Shown piece after piece: positions 26,301 to 32,050 of a stretch of 64,000 bases of DNA; position 1 is the first letter of the stretch, and every line of letters begins with the position of its first letter. The position numbers and the translations under genes were made by a program. The notes below the pieces were generated by a model. The model did not search any database, had not been told where the DNA came from, and was given only the letters and a program-made list of their open reading frames with translations. Source of the stretch: Deltaproteobacteria bacterium (GTDB taxonomy: Bacteria > Myxococcota > XYA12-FULL-58-9); contig JACRCV010000041.1 in assembly GCA_016218825.1 (NCBI GenBank), positions 59,105-123,104 of the forward strand. Reading direction: 5' to 3'.

Positions 26301-26341
26301 GCCGTCACAGCGAACGCCGTCGGTTTGGGGGCGAGCTGCAT
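20384..26341 (-). CDS. Giant RCC1-repeat surface protein with MopE-like Asp/Cys region
   Basis: This 1985-residue protein has an N-terminal signal with lipobox-like GGLAASC (Cys49). A beta-rich domain follows (about 60-230). There are 14 RCC1-type repeats, each exactly 60 residues (180 bp) with the core CALLDDGSVKCWG. They form two arrays of seven, and each array is followed by a beta-sandwich module of about 200 residues. The two array-module halves are tandem duplicates with a 1971-bp period. Two MopE-like motifs follow (DDDCDGVDDDCDG and DGQDDDCDGFIDE), then a Cys-rich region. The C-terminus has two hydrophobic segments separated by Arg4. RCC1 repeats form beta-propellers; the duplication suggests two propellers. 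It is divergent from the TPR gene. Confidence 0.88.
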   Translation of the reverse strand: MQLAPKPTAFAVTAPLLACKLVCPRRWTCSCAGLAAALGVVFGGLAASCRRDDKVELTAATLVTSQALSLVIVPASLAAADDTADALAGLLADDSVLDNPDTLSAVSTTDNVYTVGRNNTAQIDTFDVSTIPAGATITGVVLHLQYGAENGFTGTSAVEYDNGAGFVATSIVPADILSFSPDLTFDLFAAGVTSRAQIANLDLRFVNNDGGAANAVHFDYVRIVVTGALVLPTVVARVSTSVPAVAAPAPARRVKAVTAGGSHTCAVFADGSVACFGANATGALGQGDTTTRGDNPGESGESLLPVSLGTDRSAIAVAAGSDYTCALLDEGSVKCWGGNAYGQLGQGDTARRGDNVEEMGDSLLPVALGIGRRATAIVAGSWHVCALLEGGALKCWGRNDNGQLGLEDGFHRGQGAATMGDNLLPVSLGAGRTAIDVAAGEDHTCAVLDNGAVKCWGGNIAGQLGQGDSAQRGDNVGQMGDNLSPVGLGTGRTATAVTAAYWHTCAVLDDGAAKCWGYNLYADLGQGDAEWRGDDPGEMGDSLAPVRLGTARLVTAVTVGSHYTCGLLDDGAVKCWGLNTYGQLGQGDKITRGWVPGDMGDNLLPVDLGAGRTATAVEAGGAHVCAVLDDGTLKCWGRNIVGQLGQGDNADRGDGAGELGDDLPPVAVGSILRVACSFSDPDAPPVAAFDVTIAARQPDDATVITLCAAASHGEACDAGVGAGVLVVAGSNPYTATVGWNVPVAFPAGAYDFECSAAEALFGGAAGTSSFGANLDLVAVGAGPPGPFAITSVAGDVSPPYVDNADEAPNVTTLLFSAPGAAACRWALTDVPYAAMVNACSSATSCAVTGASSELVAYVAYVACTDGGGHDSDAWSNLNVHWRNYFSPAPTTGAGVTPSVSSFETTRPTLAATGVAIGGFHVCALFGDGGVKCWGLNDKGQLGQGDTATRGDAAGELGDRLWPISLGTGRTATAVAAGIFHTCVLLDDGSVKCWGGNTAGQLGQGNTRQLGDHAGEMGDDLPPVNLGAGRTATAVAAGGEHTCALLDGGAVKCWGDNATGQLGQGDAVDRGWGAGDMGDNLLPVSLGTGRTATAVAVGWEHTCAALDDGSLKCWGDNAGGQLGQGDVLTRGDQAGEMGDTLLPVSLGAGRTAAAVTAGGLHTCALLDDGSVKCWGDSVYGQLGQGDVLTRGDQVGEMGDTLLPVSLGAGRTVTAIAVGFVHTCALLDDGTVKCWGFNAYGELGQGATGNLGDAPGELGDNLLPVSLGTGRTATKIVAGGNDTVSRGNNACAVLDDGSVKCWGGNSYGQLGQGDTLTRGDGAGELGDSLSAVALGSALRVACTFSDPDMPPPASFDVTIKARHPDDATLVTLCAARSHGEACDAAVGAGVLAVAGANPYTATIAWQVPTTYPAGGYDFECTVVDTYFGGPSATSTFATNADLVDVASAPGPFTVVSVAGDASAPYVDASDDAPNRTVVVFTAPGAVACRWASADLGYAAMVSACSSATSCTFSGATSDQTSYAYAIACVDAGGRGNDRWSNLEVAWENRFGAACVPSGADDDCDGVDDDCDGAADDEYVPQPTSCGVGACTRTGTSACVAGVLQQSCSPGLPAADDAACDGQDDDCDGFIDEEVQLTTSCPPPADACDIVVCSPRSGTCEASGISLCCSSDSDCDPGSACLVGGCNQDRCTYETPALCCRSAADCADAGVCTDTGCDVATGVCSRVWQVGCCEANADCDDGDSCSYDECTAEHRCQHQPATCATVGPCGGDVTCIYSAAHVALGRASPEGALITGASGGPVLALDLANDALAGTLSGLSLEVVGLDRGSPHFEPRFSLYLDGDGDGRIDAGSEPVAAAGLDAGESPRVSFASFAVALAPASTTHWLVALELARQPGGLAAGAFAAPWILGLAGALAVRRRRWSRLALALALVAVAAWACGRVGFDVGDVRVQVSVAGNDDMSIDGGPGRFILVQGAPVVGHPFVVRW

Positions 26342-26585
26342 GGACCCCAGGAGATCGACGCTCGCGGCGGGCGCCAGCTCGACGCCGAACCCTGAGAAGG
26401 TGACGACCAGGTCACGTCGACATCCTCCGCGTCATTGCTTACCACGCAGGCGTCGAGAAGCAAGGTCCGTAGGTACCATGAGCCGGCCGACCCCGCTGCA
26501 GCGGTGACAACCCGCGACCGCCGCCGCTTGTGGGGAGGGTCGCAGTTGGCGATACTCCGCGAAGGAAGAATAGGAGGAGATCGTC
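26342..26585. promoter_or_regulatory. Divergent promoter region
   Basis: These 244 bp separate the RCC1 gene (minus) and the TPR gene (plus). A 6-bp inverted repeat TTGCTT (26435-26440) and AAGCAA (26458-26463) is the only symmetric element I noticed. The plus gene has AGGAGA just before its ATG at 26586. Confidence 0.3.
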
Positions 26586-27215
26586 ATGGCCAAGCGCACC
26601 CGAAGTGCCGGCGGCAAGCGCCGGCAACCGTCCCTCCCCGACTCCGCGAAGCGGCCCGCCACCCCGGCCGAGAACGGCGAGGCAATGACGGCGGCGAAGA
26701 GCGTGCTCGATGACCTCATGCGCGGCCGGGTGTCCTTGGGCTCGATCTTGCAGCTCTCTGCCGACGAGATCGCCAAGCTCGTCGATCTGGGCAAAGGCTT
26801 CGGCACCGTGGGCCGCTGGCAGGACGCGGCGCGCATCTTCGCCGGGCTCACCGCGGTCGAGCCCAAGGTCGCGAGCTTCCACCAGCTGTTGGGCATGGCG
26901 TACGAGGGCATGGGTGACCTCGATGCGGCGGAGCGCGCGTACACCGAGGCGATCAGCCGCCTCGCGGCAGCCGCGCCCCCGACGCCGACGCCCGGGGCGA
27001 CCGCGCCTGCAGGCGACGACCTGTTCGCTGCCTACCTCGCCAGAGGGCTGTTGCGGAGCCGCCGCGGCGACAAGACCGCGGCGATCATCGATCTCGACCT
27101 CGCGCGCGAGCACGTCTCGGGGCGCGACCCGTTGCTGATGGGCGAGCTGGACAAGGCTTACCGTGGGTGCGTGGCGGCGCTGACGCGCGAAGCCGTCTTT
27201 GGGAGGGCGTCGTGA
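26586..27215 (+). CDS. LcrH/SycD-like TPR protein
   Basis: This 209-residue cytosolic protein has a basic, low-complexity N-terminus (1-35). A TPR block resembling type III secretion class II chaperones follows: LSADEIAKLVDLGKGFGTVG, then WQDAARIFAGLTAVEPKVASF, then HQLLGMAYEGMGDLDAAERAY (about 57-125). In LcrH/SycD this concave TPR surface holds translocator proteins. A Pro/Ala linker and a last TPR-like helix pair (about 145-190) follow. It is coupled by GTGA overlap to the next gene. No secretion-apparatus genes are in the window, so it may be an orphan chaperone or a general TPR scaffold. Confidence 0.78.
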   Translation: MAKRTRSAGGKRRQPSLPDSAKRPATPAENGEAMTAAKSVLDDLMRGRVSLGSILQLSADEIAKLVDLGKGFGTVGRWQDAARIFAGLTAVEPKVASFHQLLGMAYEGMGDLDAAERAYTEAISRLAAAAPPTPTPGATAPAGDDLFAAYLARGLLRSRRGDKTAAIIDLDLAREHVSGRDPLLMGELDKAYRGCVAALTREAVFGRAS

Positions 27216-27832
27216 GCCCGCTCTTCGACGGGGTCAAAGCCAGCATGGCGGCCAAGTACATCAGCGGCCAGCTCGAGACCTACCTCGAAGAGCACCCGCT
27301 GCGCTCGAGCTATCCGGCCGCGGACCTCGCGCGCCTCAAGAAGGTGGCGCGGGAGCTCGCCCTGGGCCTGCCGGCGGTGGCCAAGGGCGTCGAGCGTCTG
27401 GTGCCGCGCGACCTGCCTCCCGAGAACGCGCTCTCGGCCGAGGCCAAGACCACCGCGGTCCGCGTGGCCGAGCGCCTGATGGACCTCATCCCGCAGCGCT
27501 TCCTCGGCCAGCTTCAAGACACCCGCGTCAAGCAGCAGGTCGACTACGAGGCCGCGCGCAAGCACCTCGACAAGGTGCGCGACAACCTGCCGCTGTTGCC
27601 GCTCGTCTTGGACAAGCTCCCCGCGGAGCTCTTGCCCGACTCGCTCGTGCGCTTCGCGGCCGACAACGGCATCGCGCCCGCGGAGCTGGAGACCTTCAAG
27701 AGCAACCTCGATCGAGTTGTAGCCATGGTCCCGCTCGTCGAGGCCGTTCATGGAGATCTGGCGGTGAAGCTCGGCAAGGTCGACGAGCTGCTGGCCGGCG
27801 CGCGCCTGGCGGCGGGAACGGCCGCGGCCTGA
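27212..27832 (+). CDS. Unknown alpha-helical protein coupled to LcrH-like TPR protein
   Basis: This 206-residue protein starts at GTG 27212, which overlaps the previous TGA and follows GGGAGG. The sequence is strongly helical and charged, with no signal peptide, membrane helix or cysteine motif. Short hydrophobic segments (LPLLPLVLDKLPAELLP, about 120-136, and VVAMVPLVEAVHG) are amphipathic. I do not recognise the family. Translational coupling suggests that it is the partner or cargo of the TPR chaperone. Chaperone-translocator gene pairs of this type are common in type III secretion, but this protein is shorter and lacks the long hydrophobic helices of YopB/YopD. Confidence 0.7.
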   Translation: MSPLFDGVKASMAAKYISGQLETYLEEHPLRSSYPAADLARLKKVARELALGLPAVAKGVERLVPRDLPPENALSAEAKTTAVRVAERLMDLIPQRFLGQLQDTRVKQQVDYEAARKHLDKVRDNLPLLPLVLDKLPAELLPDSLVRFAADNGIAPAELETFKSNLDRVVAMVPLVEAVHGDLAVKLGKVDELLAGARLAAGTAAA

Positions 27833-27924
27833 GAGGCGGCGGCGAGGTCGTGGACGAGCGCCGGTCGCGTGCATGTCAATCGAGTGGTCGGTTGAATGGC
27901 CGCACAGAGAAAGCCTAAGCGTCC

Positions 27925-30798
27925 TCAGCCGAAGTGCCACCGCCAGCCGACGTCGACGGCCAAGCCCCATGAGCGATCGAGGAAGGCCTCGCCCTGATCG
28001 CGGTAGCGCGGCGCCACGTGGCTGCAGTGGTTGTCGCGGCGGCAGTCGCCGTCGCCGACGTACCGGTCGAAGAGGACCATCGCGTAGATCCGCTGCAGAA
28101 CGACCACCCCTGCCATCGCCACCGCCCCATGGCGATAGTAGACGAGCCCCGCCTTGGCGGCCTCACGGTCCAAGCCCACGCGCGCACGGGTCATGTAGCC
28201 GGCGCCGAGCTCCGGCGCCACGAGGCCGACGACCACCGGCAGCTCCGCCACCAACATGCCACGCACGGCCGGCGAGAAAGCGACGTGATCGTGATGGAGC
28301 AGGCGTTCGAGCCCGGCTCGACCGGCTTCCACCGCAACGTGAAGGCGCAGGCGGTCGGTGAGAGCTCGCTGCGCGAAGCCAACCTCGAAGCCCCGTTCGA
28401 CGGCACCCAGGTAGAGGAGCCGCGCCGGCGCCCGGTAGCCCAGGTAGGCGTTAGCGCCCATGGGGCCGAGGACTTCGACCGCCAGGCGCGTCAGGCCGTA
28501 GGGCTGTTGGTCTCCCAGGTAGCTCAGCCGATCCTGCGCTACGTCGCGCAGCGCGGGGACGACGGTGTCCGGAGTTACCGCGGCGCCTTGGTGCTCGAAC
28601 TCGCGGTAGGCGAAGCCCTCCTGCGCGAGTAGCTCGGTGAACCGCTTGAAGCGGTTTGCGTCCGTGTACGCATAGACGGTCGTCGAGTACCGCAGGCGTC
28701 GCGTTGCCCGCGAGACGGCAAGGACGTTCTTGGCGCTCTGCCGCGCCTCGGCGTCGCCGTGCTGGAGGGCTTCGGCACATGCCTCGGGCAGGAAGACATC
28801 AGGCTCGATCGGCCGTTGCGCGCGGCGCTCGCGCTCGGTGTCGTGGCTGCGGAGCTCTCGCAAGCAGTGGAAGAGATTGGAGTCGATCTTGACGATGTCA
28901 GCGCCGCCCATGTGCTGGAGCGCGAGCGACTGCCCGCTGGTCAGGTGCTGCCAGGCGTCGACCATCCCGACGTAGAAATCGAACCTGCGGAAGTCCTTCT
29001 CCATGAACCCGAAGAAGTTGGCGAAGTACTCGCTCGCAAGCGGCGTCTTGCGGATGGGGACCTCGAGCTGTTTGAGAATGGAGTCATCCACCTGCAGGCT
29101 TTCGAGGAGCCGGGCCTCCATCGCGGTGTCGAGGAACCCGAAGAGGAACGGCCCGTAATAGTCGAAGAGCGTCCTGTCCTTGACTGCCTGAGCCGAGGGT
29201 GGGCGCGCCTTCCAGCTCGCGATGCCGGGCGAAACGAACAGATGGCCGGCGCTGTCGTGGTTGCCGTCGGCGCCCGTTTTGTGGCCCGCCAGCGACCAGC
29301 GGTACACCTGTCTGGCGAGACCGATCGGGGTGTTGTCGAACACCCCGCCGTCGATGAAGTCCTGGCTCTGCTTGCCGTGGTCCCGGTCCGACCGCCCATC
29401 TACCGCCGGCAGGAACTCCAGAGCCTTCGGCGGAAAAGCCACCGGGAAACGGGCCGACGCCTGAATGAGGTCGGTAACCTTCTTGACCGAGCTTTCGTCG
29501 GGAGACGGGGGGACGAGCGTGCTGTAGGTCTGACCGATGGCGGCGTCACCATCCGGCGGCGGCAGCGCCGTGATCGTCAAAGGTTTGCTGCCACTCTTTT
29601 GGATACGGAGGACGAACTTGGCGGCCTGCGATCTGATATTGATGGCGGCGACGTTGAGCTTGCGCTCCCTGAGGTGCGTGGCGCTGATGCCGAGGGCGGC
29701 GTCACAGCTGTGGTCCTGCGACCAAGGATTCGGCTTGTCTGCCGACGGCGCCGCGCCGAGATCTTGGCCGATGGTGTCGACCGCAGCCTCGATGGGCTTT
29801 GTGGAGAAGATCGCGGCCGGATGTTCCTCGTCGCTGGTGGTGTTCATCAGCTGTTTGAGCCCGACGGGGATCCAAACTCGGTAGAAGAGGCTGTTCTCCG
29901 GGTTGGGGTCGCGCACCCGGCACGCGGCAAGGGCAGACAAGAAGGCGTTGATCGATCCGGCCGATGCGCCGGTCGCCACGCTGAACGTGCGCGTTTCCAG
30001 ATCTTGGCGTCCCAGCTCGCGCCGCGCGATGTCCCGATGCGCCAGCAGGTACTGCGTGTAGTAGTGGAGAAAGCCGGCCTGGTACGAGCCAAGGCTCACG
30101 CCGCCACTCACCGTGAGCAGCATGGGTTTCTGCAGCTCGCGGGCAAAGTCCACAGCGAGCGCCTTCTGCTCGTCGATGAGCTTCTTCACCGCGGCGTTGG
30201 CATCTTCAGTCCGCGTGCGAAGACCATCAGCCTGCCGCTGGATGTCGCCGAGGAGCTCGGGCCGGCTCGCGAGGTCCACGGCGTCTGGATCTGGCAGCCG
30301 GAGCCTGATCTCCTCGACCGCGCGCCCGAGGTCCGCGACTCGTCGTGCGGCGAGCTCGTGGAAAGAGCGTGCCGAGTCGAAGAAGCTGCTGCGGTACAAC
30401 GTGCCGGCCGGGGGACGCTCGCTGGCGTCCTGCAAGCGCCTGCTCATCTCGGCTCGAGCCTGTTCGGTCTTGAACAGCGCCGCGGTGATCTTGTTCCATG
30501 CTGCGCGCAGCTGTGCCTCGCGTTGCGCATCGTTGCGCGCGGCGTCCAGCGCCTGGCGTGCTTTCTCGAGCTCTTGGAGCAGGAGCTGCTGCTCGTTCGA
30601 CATCGACTGGTCGGCGCCCTCGAGGCCGTTGACCATCTGATCCGTGGTCAACTCGATGAGAGTCTTCTGCCGATAGGCTGGCGCCGGCGGCGCCGGCTCC
30701 GAAGCCGCGGCGGGTGCCTCGACCGCGGCCGGCTGCGCCTGGACGCGAGGTGCTGTCAGCGTCACAACCACGCCGGCTACGACATGGGCGGTCCTCAT
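27925..30798 (-). CDS. Patatin-type phospholipase with N-terminal coiled coil and C-terminal barrel-like domain
   Basis: This 957-residue exported protein has a signal peptide (1-21), a long coiled-coil region (about 60-215) and a patatin domain from about 226. The patatin signatures are present: an oxyanion loop GGVSLGSYQAGF (232-243), nucleophile elbow ATGASAGS with Ser279 (GxSxG) and the Asp of FIDGG (Asp483), giving the Ser-Asp dyad. After about 640 the chain becomes beta-rich and ends WRWHFG, which could be an outer-membrane barrel or a beta-sandwich. Patatins cleave acyl chains from membrane lipids. The length far exceeds a lone patatin (about 300). GGAG precedes the ATG. Confidence 0.86.
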   Translation of the reverse strand: MRTAHVVAGVVVTLTAPRVQAQPAAVEAPAAASEPAPPAPAYRQKTLIELTTDQMVNGLEGADQSMSNEQQLLLQELEKARQALDAARNDAQREAQLRAAWNKITAALFKTEQARAEMSRRLQDASERPPAGTLYRSSFFDSARSFHELAARRVADLGRAVEEIRLRLPDPDAVDLASRPELLGDIQRQADGLRTRTEDANAAVKKLIDEQKALAVDFARELQKPMLLTVSGGVSLGSYQAGFLHYYTQYLLAHRDIARRELGRQDLETRTFSVATGASAGSINAFLSALAACRVRDPNPENSLFYRVWIPVGLKQLMNTTSDEEHPAAIFSTKPIEAAVDTIGQDLGAAPSADKPNPWSQDHSCDAALGISATHLRERKLNVAAINIRSQAAKFVLRIQKSGSKPLTITALPPPDGDAAIGQTYSTLVPPSPDESSVKKVTDLIQASARFPVAFPPKALEFLPAVDGRSDRDHGKQSQDFIDGGVFDNTPIGLARQVYRWSLAGHKTGADGNHDSAGHLFVSPGIASWKARPPSAQAVKDRTLFDYYGPFLFGFLDTAMEARLLESLQVDDSILKQLEVPIRKTPLASEYFANFFGFMEKDFRRFDFYVGMVDAWQHLTSGQSLALQHMGGADIVKIDSNLFHCLRELRSHDTERERRAQRPIEPDVFLPEACAEALQHGDAEARQSAKNVLAVSRATRRLRYSTTVYAYTDANRFKRFTELLAQEGFAYREFEHQGAAVTPDTVVPALRDVAQDRLSYLGDQQPYGLTRLAVEVLGPMGANAYLGYRAPARLLYLGAVERGFEVGFAQRALTDRLRLHVAVEAGRAGLERLLHHDHVAFSPAVRGMLVAELPVVVGLVAPELGAGYMTRARVGLDREAAKAGLVYYRHGAVAMAGVVVLQRIYAMVLFDRYVGDGDCRRDNHCSHVAPRYRDQGEAFLDRSWGLAVDVGWRWHFG

Positions 30799-31035
30799 CG
30801 GCTCTCCGGTATTCGTGGCCGCGCGGGCATCTACCTACGCCCACGAGCGAACGGCGTCGGCACGGACTGCGGCGGCGCCTCCCCTCGGTGCGCGCATGCG
30901 AGCGCGGCGACACGACGATATCGGGATTGAGGGCTGCCGGCAAATGGTCCGCTCTGCACTTGGCTCGCCGTCGCGTACGGTAACGGGCCCGGCTGCTGTG
31001 GTCGCGGCTTCGGTTTGCGCCGTCGTGGCGGTTCT
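30799..31035. repeat. Intergenic region with possible third repeat copy (30956-30984)
   Basis: The 237 bp contain no gene. GCACTTGGCTCGCCGTC at 30956-30972 followed by ACGGTAAC at 30977-30984 matches both ends of the 20303-20352 repeat but lacks its middle. This could be a shortened copy or chance. Confidence 0.4.
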
Positions 31036-31875
31036 CTACTGCTTCACCAGCTCGACCCGGCGGTTCCTCGTGCGCCCTTCCTCCGTGTCGTTGGCGGCGA
31101 CCGGTGTGAAGGGACCGGCGCCGAAGGCCCTGAGACGGGCGGCCGCGATGCCGTGGGTGCGCACGAGCGCCTGCAGGACGGCCTCCGCCCGCGCCTCGGA
31201 GAGCTTCAGGTTGGCCTCCACCGCGCCCACGGCGTCGGTATGGCCGACAACGAAGAGCTTGAGGTCGCCGTCGCCCTTGAGGAGCTTGGCGATCTCGCCG
31301 ATCGCCTGCCCGGACTCCGGCTTGACGTCGGCCTTGCCGGTTTCGAAGAGGATGCCGTAGATCGCCACGTGCCCGGTGGACTTCAAGTCGTTCGCGAACG
31401 AGGCGGCGTCGGCCACGATCGTCTGCTCCATCGCCTTCTTCTCGGCGATCTTGAGCCAGATGTCCAAGTTGCGCTTCTCGACCTGGAACCAGACCTCCTT
31501 GCCGTCGACGACCACCGAGCCGTTCGCGACCTCGCGCCGGGGATTGGAGTAGGTGACGGTTCCGCCGATCTTCTTCAGGGCGTTTTCATAGTTACGAACC
31601 ACCTCCAGCGCCGAGCGGTCATTCTTCGGTTCGTCCACCCCGTACCGGATGATGGTGACCTTCCCCTCGACGCTCGGACACGGCCTCTTGTCGCAGCTGA
31701 ACTCCGCGGCGTCGAACTCCTTGACGTCGCAGGAGATGATGTAACGGTTGGGCATGCGGTTCGGGAAGAGCGGATGGTCCGCGCAGCCGGGCCGATCCTG
31801 TTTGGGGGCGGCGGCGGCCGGGAGGGAGGTGAAGGTCAGACTCAAGAGCAGCGCGGCGACGGTCTTCTTGTTCAT
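31036..31875 (-). CDS. OmpA-family peptidoglycan-associated outer-membrane protein
   Basis: This 279-residue protein has a clear signal peptide (1-22, ending AAA). An N-terminal domain of unknown fold (about 25-160) has four cysteines. A complete OmpA C-terminal domain (about 165-278) follows: GILFETGKADVKPESG, VVGHTDAVG, LSEARAEAV and GRTRNRRVEL. The Asp of the HTD motif and the Arg of RNRR bind diaminopimelate in this family. The protein should link the outer membrane to peptidoglycan. The N-terminus resembles OmpA-type proteins with a DUF4892-like domain, but I cannot confirm this. AGGAGAAC precedes the ATG. It is the third minus-strand gene after the sensor operon but 175 bp away, so it is probably separate. 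Confidence 0.87.
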   Translation of the reverse strand: MNKKTVAALLLSLTFTSLPAAAAPKQDRPGCADHPLFPNRMPNRYIISCDVKEFDAAEFSCDKRPCPSVEGKVTIIRYGVDEPKNDRSALEVVRNYENALKKIGGTVTYSNPRREVANGSVVVDGKEVWFQVEKRNLDIWLKIAEKKAMEQTIVADAASFANDLKSTGHVAIYGILFETGKADVKPESGQAIGEIAKLLKGDGDLKLFVVGHTDAVGAVEANLKLSEARAEAVLQALVRTHGIAAARLRAFGAGPFTPVAANDTEEGRTRNRRVELVKQ

Positions 31876-32050
31876 CGTTCTCCTCGTGCGGGTTCGGCGG
31901 GCTAGAGCTCGACGTCGAGCTCCCAGGACTCTCTAGCGCCCCCCTCCTGCGAGCGCAACCGCCGCGCCCCTCCGAACGGTCGCGGGGGCCACTCGACTGT
32001 GCGTTGTAGTATTCCTGGCACCTATCCCTGGCTCGGCGCTCCACCGCCCG

